Source: Sulfurospirillum cavolei (lineage in GTDB: Bacteria > Campylobacterota > Campylobacteria > Campylobacterales > Sulfurospirillaceae). From it: 64,000 bases of DNA. The notes under the pieces are model-generated. The model made no database searches and was not told the DNA's origin. It was given only the letters and a program-made list of their open reading frames with translations. The stretch is from the NCBI RefSeq assembly GCF_001548055.1, contig NZ_AP014724.1, forward strand, positions 372,001 through 436,000, read 5' to 3'. Below are positions 42,050 to 51,766 of this stretch, piece by piece (positions within the stretch are counted from its first letter, which is position 1; the number at the start of each line of letters is the position of its first letter). The translations under genes were made by a program, and so were the position numbers.

Positions 42050-44320
42050 TTAGGCGAATAAAAGCAAGACGCGGTAGGTAATAAACGCTAAAACCCATGC
42101 GGTCGCAAACGTAAAGAGCACCAATAAAACGGTGTGTTTGAGACTCTCCGCTTCTTTGTAGAAAACAGCGGTTGCCGCAAGGCACGGTAAATAGACCATA
42201 ACGAAAACGATAAACGCCATAGCGGAGGCGAAGCTGATATTTTCTTTGATAATATCGCGTAACGATGCGTCGTCTTCGCTCACTTCATCGCCTAGTGCGT
42301 ATAAAACACCCAAAGTTGAAACGATCACCTCTTTTGCGGCAAGACCGCTGAGGGTTGCAACACCCATTTTCCAGTCAAATCCGAGCGGTGCAAAAAACGG
42401 TTCTACCGCTTTTCCCGCCATACCGAGATAGGTTTGCTCCATGATTTTTTCATGTTTTTCGTTTTCCAACGCGGCGATTTGATCCTCAACGCTTGTGCCT
42501 TCTTCCGCGCTCTCTTTTGGATCTGCGACAGGGGCTTCTTTGTCGGCTTCGGCGGAAGCGACTTTATCGTCGCTCGGTGCTGTTTCTTGTGCTTGAGCGG
42601 TGTCGTCTTTTTGAGCTGTTAAGGCTTCTTTATCCGTTGCTTGCGTTTCTTGCGTCGCTTGAAGGGCTTCTATTTTTGCGCCGTATTCTTCTTCAATGAC
42701 GTCGTTTTTCGGATAAGAGCTGATAAACCAAATTAACATCGAAGCGAGTAAAATAAACGTTCCCGCTTTTTTAAGGTAAAGAACCGATTTGGAGTAAACC
42801 ATAAACCAAAGCAGTTTAAGGCTCGGAAGACGGTATTTGGGCATTTCCATAACAAACGGTTCGTCTTCGCCTTTAAAGGCGGTAACGCGTAAAATTTTAG
42901 CGGCAATGAGCCCTAAAATCGCTCCGAAAATATAAATGGCAAATAAAACGTTTCCGGCGATGCTTTCGTCGAAAAACGCTCCGGCAAAAAGAACGTAAAC
43001 GGGAAGTCGCGCGCCGCAACTCATAAATCCGATAATAAACATCGTCAGCAAACGATCTTTTTTATTTTTAAGTGTTCGTGCCGCCATGTAAGCCGGAACG
43101 GAACAACCAAAGCCCGTGACGAGCGGAACGAAACTTTTACCGTGTAGACCGAACTTGTGGAAAAAGCCGTCTAATAAAAAAGCGGCTCTTGACATGTAGC
43201 CGGTCGTTTCTAAAAGAGCGATGCCTAAAAAGAGAATGATAATGTTCGGTAAGAACATCAAAACGCTGCCTACACCCGCGATAATACCGTCGACAATCAA
43301 CGATTTGAGTGCTTCGTTGTCGATGGTTTCGCCTAGCGTTTCACCGAGCCAACCAAAACCGCTTTCGATCCAATCCATCGGAAATTGACCTAACGTAAAC
43401 GTGAGTTGGAACAGTGCCCACATTAAAAAAACAAAGATAGGGAGACCTAAAAATTTATGGATCAAAACGGCATCGATTTTTTGCGTTACGCTTTGCGCTT
43501 TGATTTTGGAAACGCTCAAGACTTCGGTGCATAAACCCTTGGCAAACGCCGCGTGCTGGCGGTGAATGACTTCGTCGATCTCGTCGCATTGGCAGTACAT
43601 GTAAACATGTCCCAAGGCGTTGTTAAGAATGGGTTGAAGTTCGACGTAAAGCGGGTGTTCGTGTACGATGGCGTAGATTTCTCTTTTTTGCCATAACAGT
43701 CCGACGGCGATTTGTCGGTAGCTTAGACCTTCGATGGTAAAGTGTTTCTCTTCTAAAAAGCGCGCAATCGTTTGCAGTTGATCTTCGACTTCGCTACCGT
43801 AAATCAGTTTGGAAGGTATCAAGGCTTTTTCGTGAACGTCGATAATCGTATCGACCAATGTTTCGATATTGTATTTGGTTTTGGAAGAGACGCGAATACA
43901 CGGAACGGAAAGAATTTTACTCATGTTCTGGGCATTGATATTGATGCCTTCTTTGACGGCCTCGTCATCCATATTGAGAGCTAAAACGATTTTTTTATTT
44001 AACTCCAACAGTTCCGTCGTGAGCATCAAGTTACGCTCAAGATTGGTCGAGTCTAACACGTTGACGATGAGATCGTAGTCGCCTTTTTTTAAAAACTCTT
44101 TGGTTACTTTTTCGTCGGCGGAAAAATCTTCAAGCGAATAAAGACCGGGTAAATCGATAAATTCGATCGCATAATCGTCCGTGCGAAGTTTGGCGGTCGC
44201 TTTTTCGACCGTAACGCCCGCAAAGTTACCGATTTTAAGGTTGGAACCGCTGATGGCGTTGGCTAAATGGCTTTTTCCGACGTTAGGCTGACCGACGAGG
44301 GCAATGGTGATTTTTTTCAT
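42050..44320 (-). CDS. feoB: Ferrous iron transporter FeoB, with low-complexity insertion
   Basis: 756 residues. N-terminal G protein (G1 G-Q-P-N-V-G-K-S; G3 D-L-P-G; G4 N-M-D-D-E), a helical GDI-like spacer, and a membrane domain with two Gate motifs (V-P-L-V-T-G-F-G-C-S-V-P-A and the later S-G-L-A-A-K-E-V-I-V). Imports Fe(II). Residues ~539-627 are a hydrophilic stretch rich in A, E, K, D, T and Q that most FeoB proteins lack; it lies between two membrane segments. ATGA overlap with feoA. Confidence 0.94.
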   Translation of the reverse strand: MKKITIALVGQPNVGKSHLANAISGSNLKIGNFAGVTVEKATAKLRTDDYAIEFIDLPGLYSLEDFSADEKVTKEFLKKGDYDLIVNVLDSTNLERNLMLTTELLELNKKIVLALNMDDEAVKEGININAQNMSKILSVPCIRVSSKTKYNIETLVDTIIDVHEKALIPSKLIYGSEVEDQLQTIARFLEEKHFTIEGLSYRQIAVGLLWQKREIYAIVHEHPLYVELQPILNNALGHVYMYCQCDEIDEVIHRQHAAFAKGLCTEVLSVSKIKAQSVTQKIDAVLIHKFLGLPIFVFLMWALFQLTFTLGQFPMDWIESGFGWLGETLGETIDNEALKSLIVDGIIAGVGSVLMFLPNIIILFLGIALLETTGYMSRAAFLLDGFFHKFGLHGKSFVPLVTGFGCSVPAYMAARTLKNKKDRLLTMFIIGFMSCGARLPVYVLFAGAFFDESIAGNVLFAIYIFGAILGLIAAKILRVTAFKGEDEPFVMEMPKYRLPSLKLLWFMVYSKSVLYLKKAGTFILLASMLIWFISSYPKNDVIEEEYGAKIEALQATQETQATDKEALTAQKDDTAQAQETAPSDDKVASAEADKEAPVADPKESAEEGTSVEDQIAALENEKHEKIMEQTYLGMAGKAVEPFFAPLGFDWKMGVATLSGLAAKEVIVSTLGVLYALGDEVSEDDASLRDIIKENISFASAMAFIVFVMVYLPCLAATAVFYKEAESLKHTVLLVLFTFATAWVLAFITYRVLLLFA

Positions 44321-44547
44321 GAAGCAAGCTCCACTTCGACTGTTTTGGCTTCGTCTAAACGTAAAGCGACCGAACTAAAACCCAGTGCGATTTTGATCGT
44401 GTTTTTTTGTAAACTCGTCTCGACGACTTGAACTTCTTGTCCGGCACTAAGACCGAGCGACTGTAAGCGTTTTTTTAAACTATGTTGTGCGTGGATAGTT
44501 TTAATGAATGCTTTTTGATTTTTATCGATCTGCGATAGATCAACCAT
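44317..44547 (-). CDS. feoA: FeoA-family protein of the iron uptake operon
   Basis: 76 residues, SH3-like FeoA fold with H-S-L-K-K-R-L-Q-S-L-G-L and G-F-S-S-V-A-L-R-L-D-E-A. FeoA binds the cytosolic part of FeoB. The frame is open to 44580, but the ATG at 44547 follows GGAG by six bases. Overlaps feoB by 4 bases. Controlled by the Fur-type promoter at 44599-44622. Confidence 0.9.
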   Translation of the reverse strand: MVDLSQIDKNQKAFIKTIHAQHSLKKRLQSLGLSAGQEVQVVETSLQKNTIKIALGFSSVALRLDEAKTVEVELAS

Positions 44548-44598
44548 TACGTTCTCCTTCATTTCTAAAGTAATGATCAATGCTTTTGGGTTAAGTCA

Positions 44599-44622
44599 TT
44601 GATAATAGTTATTGAAATAATA
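44599..44622 (-). promoter_or_regulatory. Fur-type promoter/operator of feoAB
   Basis: On the minus strand TATTATTTCAATAAC, then T, then ATTATCAA, the same block as at 19757-19780 with one mismatch. TATTAT would be the -10. It lies 52 bases before the feoA start. feoAB is a standard Fur target, so this instance supports reading the other copy as Fur-controlled too. Confidence 0.7.
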
Positions 44623-44674
44623 GAGTAATAAAGCTTTCGTATACTTTAATTTTAATAGTTGCTATCAAATTGTT

Positions 44675-45223
44675 TTAAAAAAGCGTCGGTTGAGAAAGCT
44701 GTTTGAGTTTGAAGCTTTTGCGATGAATGTCGCAATACCCGTATTGACGAATACGATCGACATGTAAAGCCGTACCGTAGCCTTTGTGCTTTTCAAAAGC
44801 GTATTCGGGATAAAGCGGTGCTAGTTCGTACATGTAACGATCGCGCGAGACTTTGGCAAGGATACTGGCGGCACTGACTTCGGGAACGAGCGCGTCGGCT
44901 TTGACCATCGTTGAGATGCCCTCCACGCCGAACGTACAATTGCCGTCCATAAGAATGTCGTGCGTGCTAAAGTGAGCTTTGATGGTTTCGATCGCGTGGC
45001 GTAAACAAAAACTGAGTCCTCGGGTATCGATCATAGCGTGATCGCAAAAGACGATTTTGGATTCGCTTTTTTCCAAAAGGGTTTCAAAAAGAGCTTCACG
45101 GTGCTTTTCGCTTAACAGTTTGGAGTCGTTGAGTCCTGCAACGGGTTCTTTGAGTACCGCGCCCGCCACGACAAGAGGTCCCGCCAAACATCCGCGACCC
45201 GCTTCGTCAATTCCGCATAACAT
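44675..45223 (-). CDS. rnhB: Ribonuclease HII
   Basis: 182 residues with the DEDD site of type 2 RNase H: G-I-D-E-A-G-R-G (D5, E6), D-N-S-x and L-M-D-G-N-C-T-F, and D in S-R-D-R-Y-M. It cuts at ribonucleotides in DNA. AAGGAG precedes the ATG at 45223. Divergent from the SpoIIE-type gene. Confidence 0.95.
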   Translation of the reverse strand: MLCGIDEAGRGCLAGPLVVAGAVLKEPVAGLNDSKLLSEKHREALFETLLEKSESKIVFCDHAMIDTRGLSFCLRHAIETIKAHFSTHDILMDGNCTFGVEGISTMVKADALVPEVSAASILAKVSRDRYMYELAPLYPEYAFEKHKGYGTALHVDRIRQYGYCDIHRKSFKLKQLSQPTLF

Positions 45224-45266
45224 ATCATCTCCTTATCCAAGCTAAGGAAGTTTAATATAGATTTGC

Positions 45267-45296
45267 TAAAATTCACGAGATACCTTGCAAAGGTAT
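45267..45296 (+). promoter_or_regulatory. Promoter and 7-bp inverted repeat before the SpoIIE-type gene
   Basis: TAAAAT at 45267-45272 is a plausible -10. The perfect inverted repeat ATACCTT-GCA-AAGGTAT at 45280-45296 lies just after it, eight bases before the AAGGAG ribosome site. It could be an operator or a leader hairpin. Confidence 0.4.
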
Positions 45297-45313
45297 ACCG
45301 ACAAGGAGAGCGT

Positions 45314-46564
45314 ATGCTACATGTCAAAGAAGATTTGGACAAAGCGTTTAATAAAGAACTTTTCGTGATTAAAAACGATCTGTATTACCAACAAATCGAC
45401 CTTCACAAAAACGGAAAAAAAGAGCTTTTGCGCGTCGATATTTCGTATAAACCGCACAGCACGCTTAGCGGTGATACCTACTCTTTGCGAAAAACGAAAG
45501 ACGGGCGCTTGGTCGGGTTTATCGCCGATGCGATGGGCAAGGGCATCACGGCGGCTTTGACGGCGATGGCTACGACGCGCTTTTTGAACTACTTTTTTGA
45601 CGAGATGGAAGAAGACTCTGCGTTTCATCTGGAAATCTGGACGAAAAAATTATTAAAATTTATACAAACCAATCTTTTTGACGAAGAGATTATTTCGGTG
45701 TTACTTATGGAGTACGACGTCCACACTTCGACGCTCAAGTATGCTTCATGCGGCATGCCTCCTTTTTTTATGATGGAAGAGAATCAAGCGTGTCAATCGA
45801 TTCGAAGCAATAACCCGCCCTTAAGCATTTTTACCGAATCGATTCGTATCGGAACGCTTTCAACGCATGCTATCGTTAAAATGCTCTGTTACAGCGACGG
45901 ATTGAGCGAAAGTCTTTTAAATGACGAAAAAGCGTACGCTTCGTGCGTCAAGCAAGATTTTATCGAAGCCTTTTGCGTAAAAGAGTTTCACGACAAGGTC
46001 AATACGCGCATCGGTAAAGGCGACGACGATTTAACCTATATCTTTATTCAACGACTCGAAGTCCCCAAAGCGTTTAAGACCTTACGCATCGAGAGCACGT
46101 ACGAAGCGATCGACCAAGCGTTAATGGTTGTGGCGGATGATCTCAAAAGGGCCGCCATCGATCCTAAAACGTCCAGTCAAATCTTACTTACCTGTTCGGA
46201 GCTTTTACTCAATGCACTGGAACACGGAAGTTTCGGTGTCGATAAAATGCGAAAAAATTATTTGATAGAGCACAATTTATTCGACGACGAGATGCAACGT
46301 CTTGAAGCTTTGCACCGCCGCAAAAAAATTAAAATCGTTTACGGACTCTTCCTCAACGGCAATCGCGAACTTTTTGAAGCAACGATTAGCGATCAAGGTG
46401 AGGGATTTGACACGATGGTGCTCAAAAACATCGTCATCAATCCTCATAAACTCAACGGACGCGGTTTTGTGATTATTCGAAAGCTTTTAGACCATTTTTA
46501 TTTTAACAAAAAAGGAAACGCGATTACGATTCAAAAATTTATCACGCCTTCACGAGAGTTGTAG
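45314..46564 (+). CDS. SpoIIE-type phosphatase fused to an anti-sigma-type kinase domain
   Basis: 416 residues from ATG 45314. Residues 20-250 form a PP2C/SpoIIE phosphatase: S-G-D-T-Y, A-D-A-M-G-K-G-I, C-Y-S-D-G-L-S-E and D-D-L-T-Y-I-F-I hold the metal-binding aspartates. Residues 270-416 are a GHKL ATPase of the RsbW/SpoIIAB kind (C-S-E-L-L-L-N-A-L-E-H-G; D-Q-G-E-G-F; N-G-R-G-F-V-I-I). Such fusions both phosphorylate and dephosphorylate a STAS partner. None lies beside it; the STAS-like protein at 24077 is one candidate. No sensor domain; overlaps the convergent ATPase gene by 15 bases. Confidence 0.87.
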   Translation: MLHVKEDLDKAFNKELFVIKNDLYYQQIDLHKNGKKELLRVDISYKPHSTLSGDTYSLRKTKDGRLVGFIADAMGKGITAALTAMATTRFLNYFFDEMEEDSAFHLEIWTKKLLKFIQTNLFDEEIISVLLMEYDVHTSTLKYASCGMPPFFMMEENQACQSIRSNNPPLSIFTESIRIGTLSTHAIVKMLCYSDGLSESLLNDEKAYASCVKQDFIEAFCVKEFHDKVNTRIGKGDDDLTYIFIQRLEVPKAFKTLRIESTYEAIDQALMVVADDLKRAAIDPKTSSQILLTCSELLLNALEHGSFGVDKMRKNYLIEHNLFDDEMQRLEALHRRKKIKIVYGLFLNGNRELFEATISDQGEGFDTMVLKNIVINPHKLNGRGFVIIRKLLDHFYFNKKGNAITIQKFITPSREL

Positions 46565-47629
46565 TGCCCATTCCCAAAACGGGATGATCGAAAAGCTCAG
46601 CCCTTCGATGTCTTGAGCACTTTCGCTGCTGAGCGTTACCACTTCGACGCGTTTAACATGTAAAGCCCAAAAGAAGGGTAAAAGTTTTTGAAGCCTTGCT
46701 TCAATGGCTTGCGTTGTGGAAAATCCCGCACACAAAATCGCCAAAGATTCTTCGGGCAGATAAAATTCGATACCTTCTTCGTAATAAATGATTTTATCGC
46801 GTTTGATCAGTTCTAAAAAGACCATATTTTCAAAGCGTTTCAAAAAATCCTTTTTAAAACTCAGTGCGTCTTTGAAGGTAAAATCGATCAAATAAACCTT
46901 TTTGTTAGCATTAGGTTGGCGGTACTTTTCCACTAAAAAAAGTAGCCTTTGATCTATGAGGCGCATTGCGAGCGCATAGAGTTTATCCTTGGAAATCTTC
47001 GTCATACTTTTGAGGTAGTTGTAGATTTGAAACAGCGAAACTTTTGAGCCTTGGAGTTCGCAAAAGCGTTTGTAGATTACATACTCTAAAGGATCTCTCA
47101 AAACGATATGCAACATCTCTTGCGTCAGTTTGGCATGTTCGCTTTCACTTTGTTGAATCAAATACGGGAAAGTGCCCTGATCGGTAAAGAGGTTGAAAAG
47201 ATGCTCGACATTAGAGTGTTTCTTGTCAAATGCCAAAAATTCTTCAAAATCCAGCGGATAAAGCGTGAGCGTCTCAAAACCTTGAAGAGGCTTACATGTA
47301 GAAGTAAAAGTCGAAATAATCATCTCTTCGACGCGCGGCAATTCAAATGAAAAATCAAAATTTTCCACAATCAACAACCGGATAGGATGACGGCGGATAA
47401 AATCGTTTAAATGTTCGATAATTTCGTTTTTATCGATGCGTTCGTCTGCCCAATCGAGATACAAATACTCTTTGAGTTCGTAATGGCTTAAATGATCGAG
47501 AATTAAAGAGGTTTTCCCGCTTTTTCGAGGTCCGTCTAATAAAACTTTTTTAGACTGAATCGAAATTTTACGATCAATAAACAAAGGATTTTTAAGAGGG
47601 ATTTCGTATAAAAATTGTAAAGATTCCAT
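46550..47629 (-). CDS. AAA_14/DUF4143-like ATPase, function unknown
   Basis: 359 residues from ATG 47629 (AAGGAG site). Walker A G-P-R-K-S-G-K-T-S-L near residue 35, Walker B-like R-L-L-I-V-E-N-F-D and a C-terminal ~130-residue DUF4143-like part (V-Y-L-I-D-F-T-F; F-E-N-M-V-F-L-E-L). Chromosomal members of this ATPase class are widespread; some belong to NTPases linked to DNA processing or defence, but there is no partner gene here. Divergent from the ribosomal operon. Confidence 0.72.
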   Translation of the reverse strand: MESLQFLYEIPLKNPLFIDRKISIQSKKVLLDGPRKSGKTSLILDHLSHYELKEYLYLDWADERIDKNEIIEHLNDFIRRHPIRLLIVENFDFSFELPRVEEMIISTFTSTCKPLQGFETLTLYPLDFEEFLAFDKKHSNVEHLFNLFTDQGTFPYLIQQSESEHAKLTQEMLHIVLRDPLEYVIYKRFCELQGSKVSLFQIYNYLKSMTKISKDKLYALAMRLIDQRLLFLVEKYRQPNANKKVYLIDFTFKDALSFKKDFLKRFENMVFLELIKRDKIIYYEEGIEFYLPEESLAILCAGFSTTQAIEARLQKLLPFFWALHVKRVEVVTLSSESAQDIEGLSFSIIPFWEWALQLS

Positions 47630-47715
47630 GGTTGACTCCTTGACGAATATCATATAGTTTTCCTTTTTAAAAGGAAATAAAATAGACTTACTTCTATCAA
47701 AAAGCCCTATATTTC

Positions 47716-47744
47716 TTGACTTTTGCTATCTATTATAGTAAAAT
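47716..47744 (+). promoter_or_regulatory. Sigma-70 promoter of the S10 ribosomal operon
   Basis: TTGACT (47716-47721), 17-base spacer, TAAAAT (47739-47744). It lies 57 bases before rpsJ, after an AT-rich upstream region. AGGGGT before the ATG is the ribosome site. Confidence 0.6.
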
Positions 47745-47800
47745 CACAGTCCTTTAATTAGGTCATCATCACGATGACAAGTTCTTTACAGGGGTCCTGA

Positions 47801-48112
47801 ATGGAAAAAATTAGACTTAAACTCAAGGCGTACGACCATAGAGTTTTAGACAGATCTGTTGCAGCTATCGTCGAAGCTGTTAAACGAACTGGAGCCGAGA
47901 TCGTCGGACCAATTCCTATGCCTACAAAAATCAAGCGCTATACGGTGCTTCGATCACCGCACGTAAACAAAACTTCTAGAGAGCAATTCGAAATGAGAAT
48001 TCATGCACGTATGATTGACATCGTGTCTGCAACCACAGATACCGTTGATTCACTCATGAAGCTTGATCTTGCGCCTGAAGTCAATGTTGAAGTAAGAGCA
48101 ATGGGTAAATAA
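47801..48112 (+). CDS. rpsJ: Ribosomal protein S10
   Basis: 103 residues, typical S10: [14 protein letters not shown] start, then V-G-P-I-P-M-P-T and S-R-E-Q-F-E-M-R. First gene of the S10 operon. Component of the 30S head and of the NusE antitermination role. Confidence 0.97.
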   Translation: MEKIRLKLKAYDHRVLDRSVAAIVEAVKRTGAEIVGPIPMPTKIKRYTVLRSPHVNKTSREQFEMRIHARMIDIVSATTDTVDSLMKLDLAPEVNVEVRAMGK

Positions 48113-48121
48113 GGGGTAATG

Positions 48122-48700
48122 ATGGAATATATTATTGAAAAAATCGGCATGAGCCGAACAATTGCAGTACCAAGCGTTCCTGTCACGTTACTCAGAGTAT
48201 TGGATGCCAAAGTATGTTCGGTCGATGAGAACAAACGTGCTTTAGTTTCATATGTTAGTGGCAAAAAAATGAACAAAGCCATTGCGGGTCAGCAAAAAAA
48301 GTATAACCTTTCTGCTGAATATAACCGCTTTGTAACGCTTGACGTTGCAAACCAAGAAGCCGGTGATTTGGATACGGCACCTTTGGGCGAAGCAAAAACG
48401 CTTAAAGTGTCTTTGAAAACAAAAGGTAGAGGTTTTGCGGGTGTCATCAAACGTCACAATTTTCAAGGTGGTCCAGGTGCACACGGTAGCCGTTTTCACA
48501 GAGCTCCCGGTTCAATCGGTAACCGCGAATGGCCCGGTCGCGTTCAACGCGGTAAAAAAATGCCCGGACACTACGGTAACACCCAAGTGACGGTCAAAAA
48601 CGAGATTGTTTCTTTTGACGCTCAAAATGGTATTTTAGCCGTTAAAGGTTCCGTTCCCGGTGCCAATGGATCATTAGGTAAAGCAAGGATTGTTAAATGA
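48122..48700 (+). CDS. rplC: Ribosomal protein L3
   Basis: 192 residues with I-G-M-S-R-T start region and the [14 protein letters not shown] signature. Two adjacent ATGs (48119, 48122); the second leaves normal spacing after AAGGGG. 4-base overlap with rplD. Confidence 0.95.
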   Translation: MEYIIEKIGMSRTIAVPSVPVTLLRVLDAKVCSVDENKRALVSYVSGKKMNKAIAGQQKKYNLSAEYNRFVTLDVANQEAGDLDTAPLGEAKTLKVSLKTKGRGFAGVIKRHNFQGGPGAHGSRFHRAPGSIGNREWPGRVQRGKKMPGHYGNTQVTVKNEIVSFDAQNGILAVKGSVPGANGSLGKARIVK

Positions 48701-49311
48701 GTAGCGCAATCGTATTAAACGAAAAATTTGAAAATGCCGGCACGATGGCTCTTCCGGAGGCATACGGCGACATTCACTCACATAACTTATATTTGTATGT
48801 CAAATCATACCAAGCGGCGCTTCGCTCAAATACGGCAAACACAAAAACCAAAGGCGAAGTAAGCGGCGGCGGTAAAAAACCTTGGGCACAAAAAGGTCGA
48901 GGCGGCGCGCGTGCGGGTAGTAGAAGAAGCCCCGTATGGGTAGGCGGCGGTGCGGCATTCGGTCCCAAAGCCAATAAAAATTACGATCAAAAAGTAAACA
49001 AAAAACAAAAAAAACTAGCACTTGAATACGCTTTAAACGAAAAAGCGGCGAACAATGCGTTATTTGTTGTCGATTCGATTCGCGTAGAATCCGGTAAAAC
49101 CAAAGAAGCGGCGCAAATCATTAAAACGCTTGGAACCAGAGATGCGTTGATCGTAAAAGAGTTGGTTGACGAAAAAACATTGTTAGCGTTTCGAAACATT
49201 CAAAACTGCTACCTTGTAGAAGCAAACGAACTCAATGCGTATTTAGCAACGGCATTTTATGCGGTTGTTATCGAAAAATCAGTGCTTGAAACAATCACGA
49301 AAGAGGGCTAA
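48697..49311 (+). CDS. rplD: Ribosomal protein L4
   Basis: 204 residues with the exit-tunnel loop [18 protein letters not shown] and S-P-V-W-V-G-G-G-A. Also an autoregulator of the S10 operon in enterobacteria; no matching leader is visible here. Confidence 0.95.
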   Translation: MSSAIVLNEKFENAGTMALPEAYGDIHSHNLYLYVKSYQAALRSNTANTKTKGEVSGGGKKPWAQKGRGGARAGSRRSPVWVGGGAAFGPKANKNYDQKVNKKQKKLALEYALNEKAANNALFVVDSIRVESGKTKEAAQIIKTLGTRDALIVKELVDEKTLLAFRNIQNCYLVEANELNAYLATAFYAVVIEKSVLETITKEG

Positions 49312-49313
49312 GA

Positions 49314-49595
49314 ATGGCTGATATTACTGATATTAAAGCAATCCTTTATACTGAAAAGAGCTTGAGCCTTCAAGAGAATGGCACGGTCGTCATCCAAACA
49401 TCTGTAAGAATGACGAAAAACGGACTTAAAGAGGTTTTGAAAAATTACTTCGGTTTTACGCCGCTTAAAATCAATTCTCTTCGCGTTATGGGTAAAGTGA
49501 AAAAGTTTAAAGGCATTGAAGGCAAACGTAATGATTTTAAAAAGTTTTATGTTCAGTTGCCAGAGGGCGCTAAACTAGAGAATGTGGAGGCGTAA
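49314..49595 (+). CDS. rplW: Ribosomal protein L23
   Basis: 93 residues, begins with A-I-L-Y-T-E-K-S region and ends in the V-K-K-F-K-G loop typical of L23 at the tunnel exit. Two bases after rplD. Confidence 0.93.
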   Translation: MADITDIKAILYTEKSLSLQENGTVVIQTSVRMTKNGLKEVLKNYFGFTPLKINSLRVMGKVKKFKGIEGKRNDFKKFYVQLPEGAKLENVEA

Positions 49596-49597
49596 TC

Positions 49598-50428
49598 ATG
49601 GCAATAAAATCATTTAAACCTTACACTCCGAGTCGTAGATTTTTAACAAGTCTTGATTCCGGTGATATTACCGCAAAAGCAAGCGTTCCTTCACTTCTTG
49701 TGAAAATCGCAGCAACTGCGGGTAGAAATAACAATGGTAGAATCACATCTCGCCATAAAGAAGCGGGAGCAAAAAAACTCTACAGAATTATCGATTTTAA
49801 ACGTACAAAATTTAACATCGAAGGTACTGTTGCCGCAATCGAATACGATCCGAACAGAAACTGTAGAATTGCGCTTATCAATTACGCTGACGGTGAAAAA
49901 CGTTATATTCTTCAACCATCAGGCTTACAAATCGGCGATAAAATTCAAGCGGCTGAGTCCGGTCTTGATATTAAACCGGGTAACGCAATGAAACTCAAAA
50001 GCATTCCTGTCGGTACGATTTTGCATAACATCGAACTTAAACCCGGCAAAGGCGGACAAATGGCACGAAGTGCCGGCGGTTACGCTCAACTTATGGGTAA
50101 AGAGACTCAATACGTTATGGTCAGACTTCCAAGCGGTGAAATGAGACAAGTTTTGGCTGAATGTATGGCTACAATCGGCGTCGTCGGAAATGAAGATTGG
50201 GCAAACGTCGTTATCGGTAAAGCGGGTCGTAACCGACATCGCGGTATTCGTCCTCAAACACGTGGTTCTGCAATGAACCCAGTGGATCACCCGCACGGTG
50301 GTGGTGAGGGTAAAACCAATTCGGGACGTCATCCTGTAACGCCATGGGGACAACCGACCAAAGGTAGAAAAACTCGTAAGAAAAAAGCGAGCGACAAACT
50401 GATTATTTCTAGAAGAAAAGGAAAATAG
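49598..50428 (+). CDS. rplB: Ribosomal protein L2
   Basis: 276 residues. Contains [12 protein letters not shown], and the C-terminal [10 protein letters not shown] motif at the peptidyl-transferase side. Two bases after rplW; directly abuts rpsS. Confidence 0.97.
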   Translation: MAIKSFKPYTPSRRFLTSLDSGDITAKASVPSLLVKIAATAGRNNNGRITSRHKEAGAKKLYRIIDFKRTKFNIEGTVAAIEYDPNRNCRIALINYADGEKRYILQPSGLQIGDKIQAAESGLDIKPGNAMKLKSIPVGTILHNIELKPGKGGQMARSAGGYAQLMGKETQYVMVRLPSGEMRQVLAECMATIGVVGNEDWANVVIGKAGRNRHRGIRPQTRGSAMNPVDHPHGGGEGKTNSGRHPVTPWGQPTKGRKTRKKKASDKLIISRRKGK

Positions 50429-50710
50429 ATGGCTAGATCGCTAAAAAAAGGTCCTTTTGTTGACGCTCATTTGTTGAAAAAAACACTCGAAGCAAAAGAG
50501 ACAAAATCCAGTAAGCCGATTAAGACATGGTCTCGTAGAAGTACTATTATTCCTGATATGATCGGTTTAACGTTTAATGTTCACAACGGTAGAAACTTTG
50601 TTCCCGTATACGTCACGGAAAACCACATCGGTTATAAAATGGGCGAATTTGCTCCAACGCGTACGTTTAAGGGTCACAAAGGCTCTGTTCAGAAAAAAAT
50701 CGGTAAGTAG
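50429..50710 (+). CDS. rpsS: Ribosomal protein S19
   Basis: 93 residues, [12 protein letters not shown] start, W-S-R-R-S-T-I-I-P and the C-terminal [10 protein letters not shown]. Zero-base gap after rplB. Confidence 0.97.
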   Translation: MARSLKKGPFVDAHLLKKTLEAKETKSSKPIKTWSRRSTIIPDMIGLTFNVHNGRNFVPVYVTENHIGYKMGEFAPTRTFKGHKGSVQKKIGK

Positions 50711-50718
50711 GTAAGAAG

Positions 50719-51051
50719 ATGAGTAAAGCAGTATTAAAATTTATCCGTTTATCACCTACAAAAGCAAGACTCATTGCCCGCGAAGTTCAAGGAATGAATG
50801 CCGAATTTGCTATGGCAAGCTTAGAGTTCATGCCAAATAAAGGTGCGAAAATTATCTCTAAAGTGATCGCTTCTGCCGTTGCTAACGGTGGATTTGAACC
50901 GAATGAAGTCGTTGTCGCTTCTTGCCGCGTTGACGCAGGTCCGGTACTTAAACGTTTTATGCCAAGAGCTAGAGGCAGCGCAGGCGGTATTCGTAAACCA
51001 ACTTCTCATATTATGGTTGAAGTAGCAAAAGCAGCAAAGAAGGAAGACTAA
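50719..51051 (+). CDS. rplV: Ribosomal protein L22
   Basis: 110 residues with [10 protein letters not shown] start and the tunnel hairpin region [12 protein letters not shown]. Confidence 0.96.
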   Translation: MSKAVLKFIRLSPTKARLIAREVQGMNAEFAMASLEFMPNKGAKIISKVIASAVANGGFEPNEVVVASCRVDAGPVLKRFMPRARGSAGGIRKPTSHIMVEVAKAAKKED

Positions 51052-51052
51052 G

Positions 51053-51766
51053 ATGGGTCAAAAAGTAAATCCGATTGGTTTAAGACTTGGTATCAATAGA
51101 AACTGGGATTCACGCTGGTTTCCGGGTAAACAAACCTTAGCAACAAGTATTGGTGAAGATTATAAAATCCGAACATTTTTGAAAAAAGAGCTTTATTATG
51201 CAGGCGTAAGTCAAATTTTGATCGAGAGAACCGCTAAAAAGCTTAGAGTAACGGTCGTTGCCGCACGTCCCGGTATCATTATCGGCAAAAAAGGCTCTGA
51301 CATCGAAAAATTAAGAGTTAAACTCAGTAAATTAATCGATAAAGACGTCAACGTCAACATTAAAGAAGAGAGACGCCCTCAATCTTCCGCACAACTTTGT
51401 GCCGAAAACGTTGCTATGCAACTTGAGCGTCGTGTTGCGTTCCGCCGTGCGATGAAAAAAGTGATCCAAGGTGCCCAAAAATCAGGTGCAAAAGGTATTA
51501 AGATTTCCGTTGCAGGACGTCTTGGCGGTGCTGAGATGGCGAGAACGGAATGGTACCTTGAAGGACGCGTTCCTCTTCATACGCTTCGTGCAAAAATTGA
51601 TTACGGTTTTGCTGAAGCGCATACGACATACGGTGTTATCGGTGTTAAAGTATGGATCTTTAAAGGTGAGGTTCTTGTAAAAGGGCTTGCTCCGGAAAAA
51701 GACGAAGCACCTGAAAAAGAAAATACGCGTAAGCCAAGAGCACGTAGAGAGAGAGGTAAAAACTAA
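51053..51766 (+). CDS. rpsC: Ribosomal protein S3
   Basis: 237 residues: [10 protein letters not shown] start, KH motif [11 protein letters not shown], and an extended, charged C-terminal tail ([12 protein letters not shown]). One-base overlap with rplP. Confidence 0.97.
   Translation: MGQKVNPIGLRLGINRNWDSRWFPGKQTLATSIGEDYKIRTFLKKELYYAGVSQILIERTAKKLRVTVVAARPGIIIGKKGSDIEKLRVKLSKLIDKDVNVNIKEERRPQSSAQLCAENVAMQLERRVAFRRAMKKVIQGAQKSGAKGIKISVAGRLGGAEMARTEWYLEGRVPLHTLRAKIDYGFAEAHTTYGVIGVKVWIFKGEVLVKGLAPEKDEAPEKENTRKPRARRERGKN

Noticed and set aside
42434-42699. Plus-strand ORFs opposite the FeoB insertion as genes
   Set aside because: They arise from the repetitive, codon-biased insert in feoB and have no start site or family match.
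45057-45245. CRISPR-like or tandem repeats in intergenic regions
   Set aside because: I looked for regularly spaced repeats across the window and saw none; only the single inverted-repeat element and hairpins reported.
46550-47629. ATPase gene as part of a defence system
   Set aside because: There is no partner effector or nuclease; neighbours are a phosphatase/kinase gene and the ribosomal operon.
47708-47739. TTGACT with TATAGT as promoter of rpsJ
   Set aside because: The spacer would be 12 bases; TAAAAT at 47739 gives 17 and is preferred.
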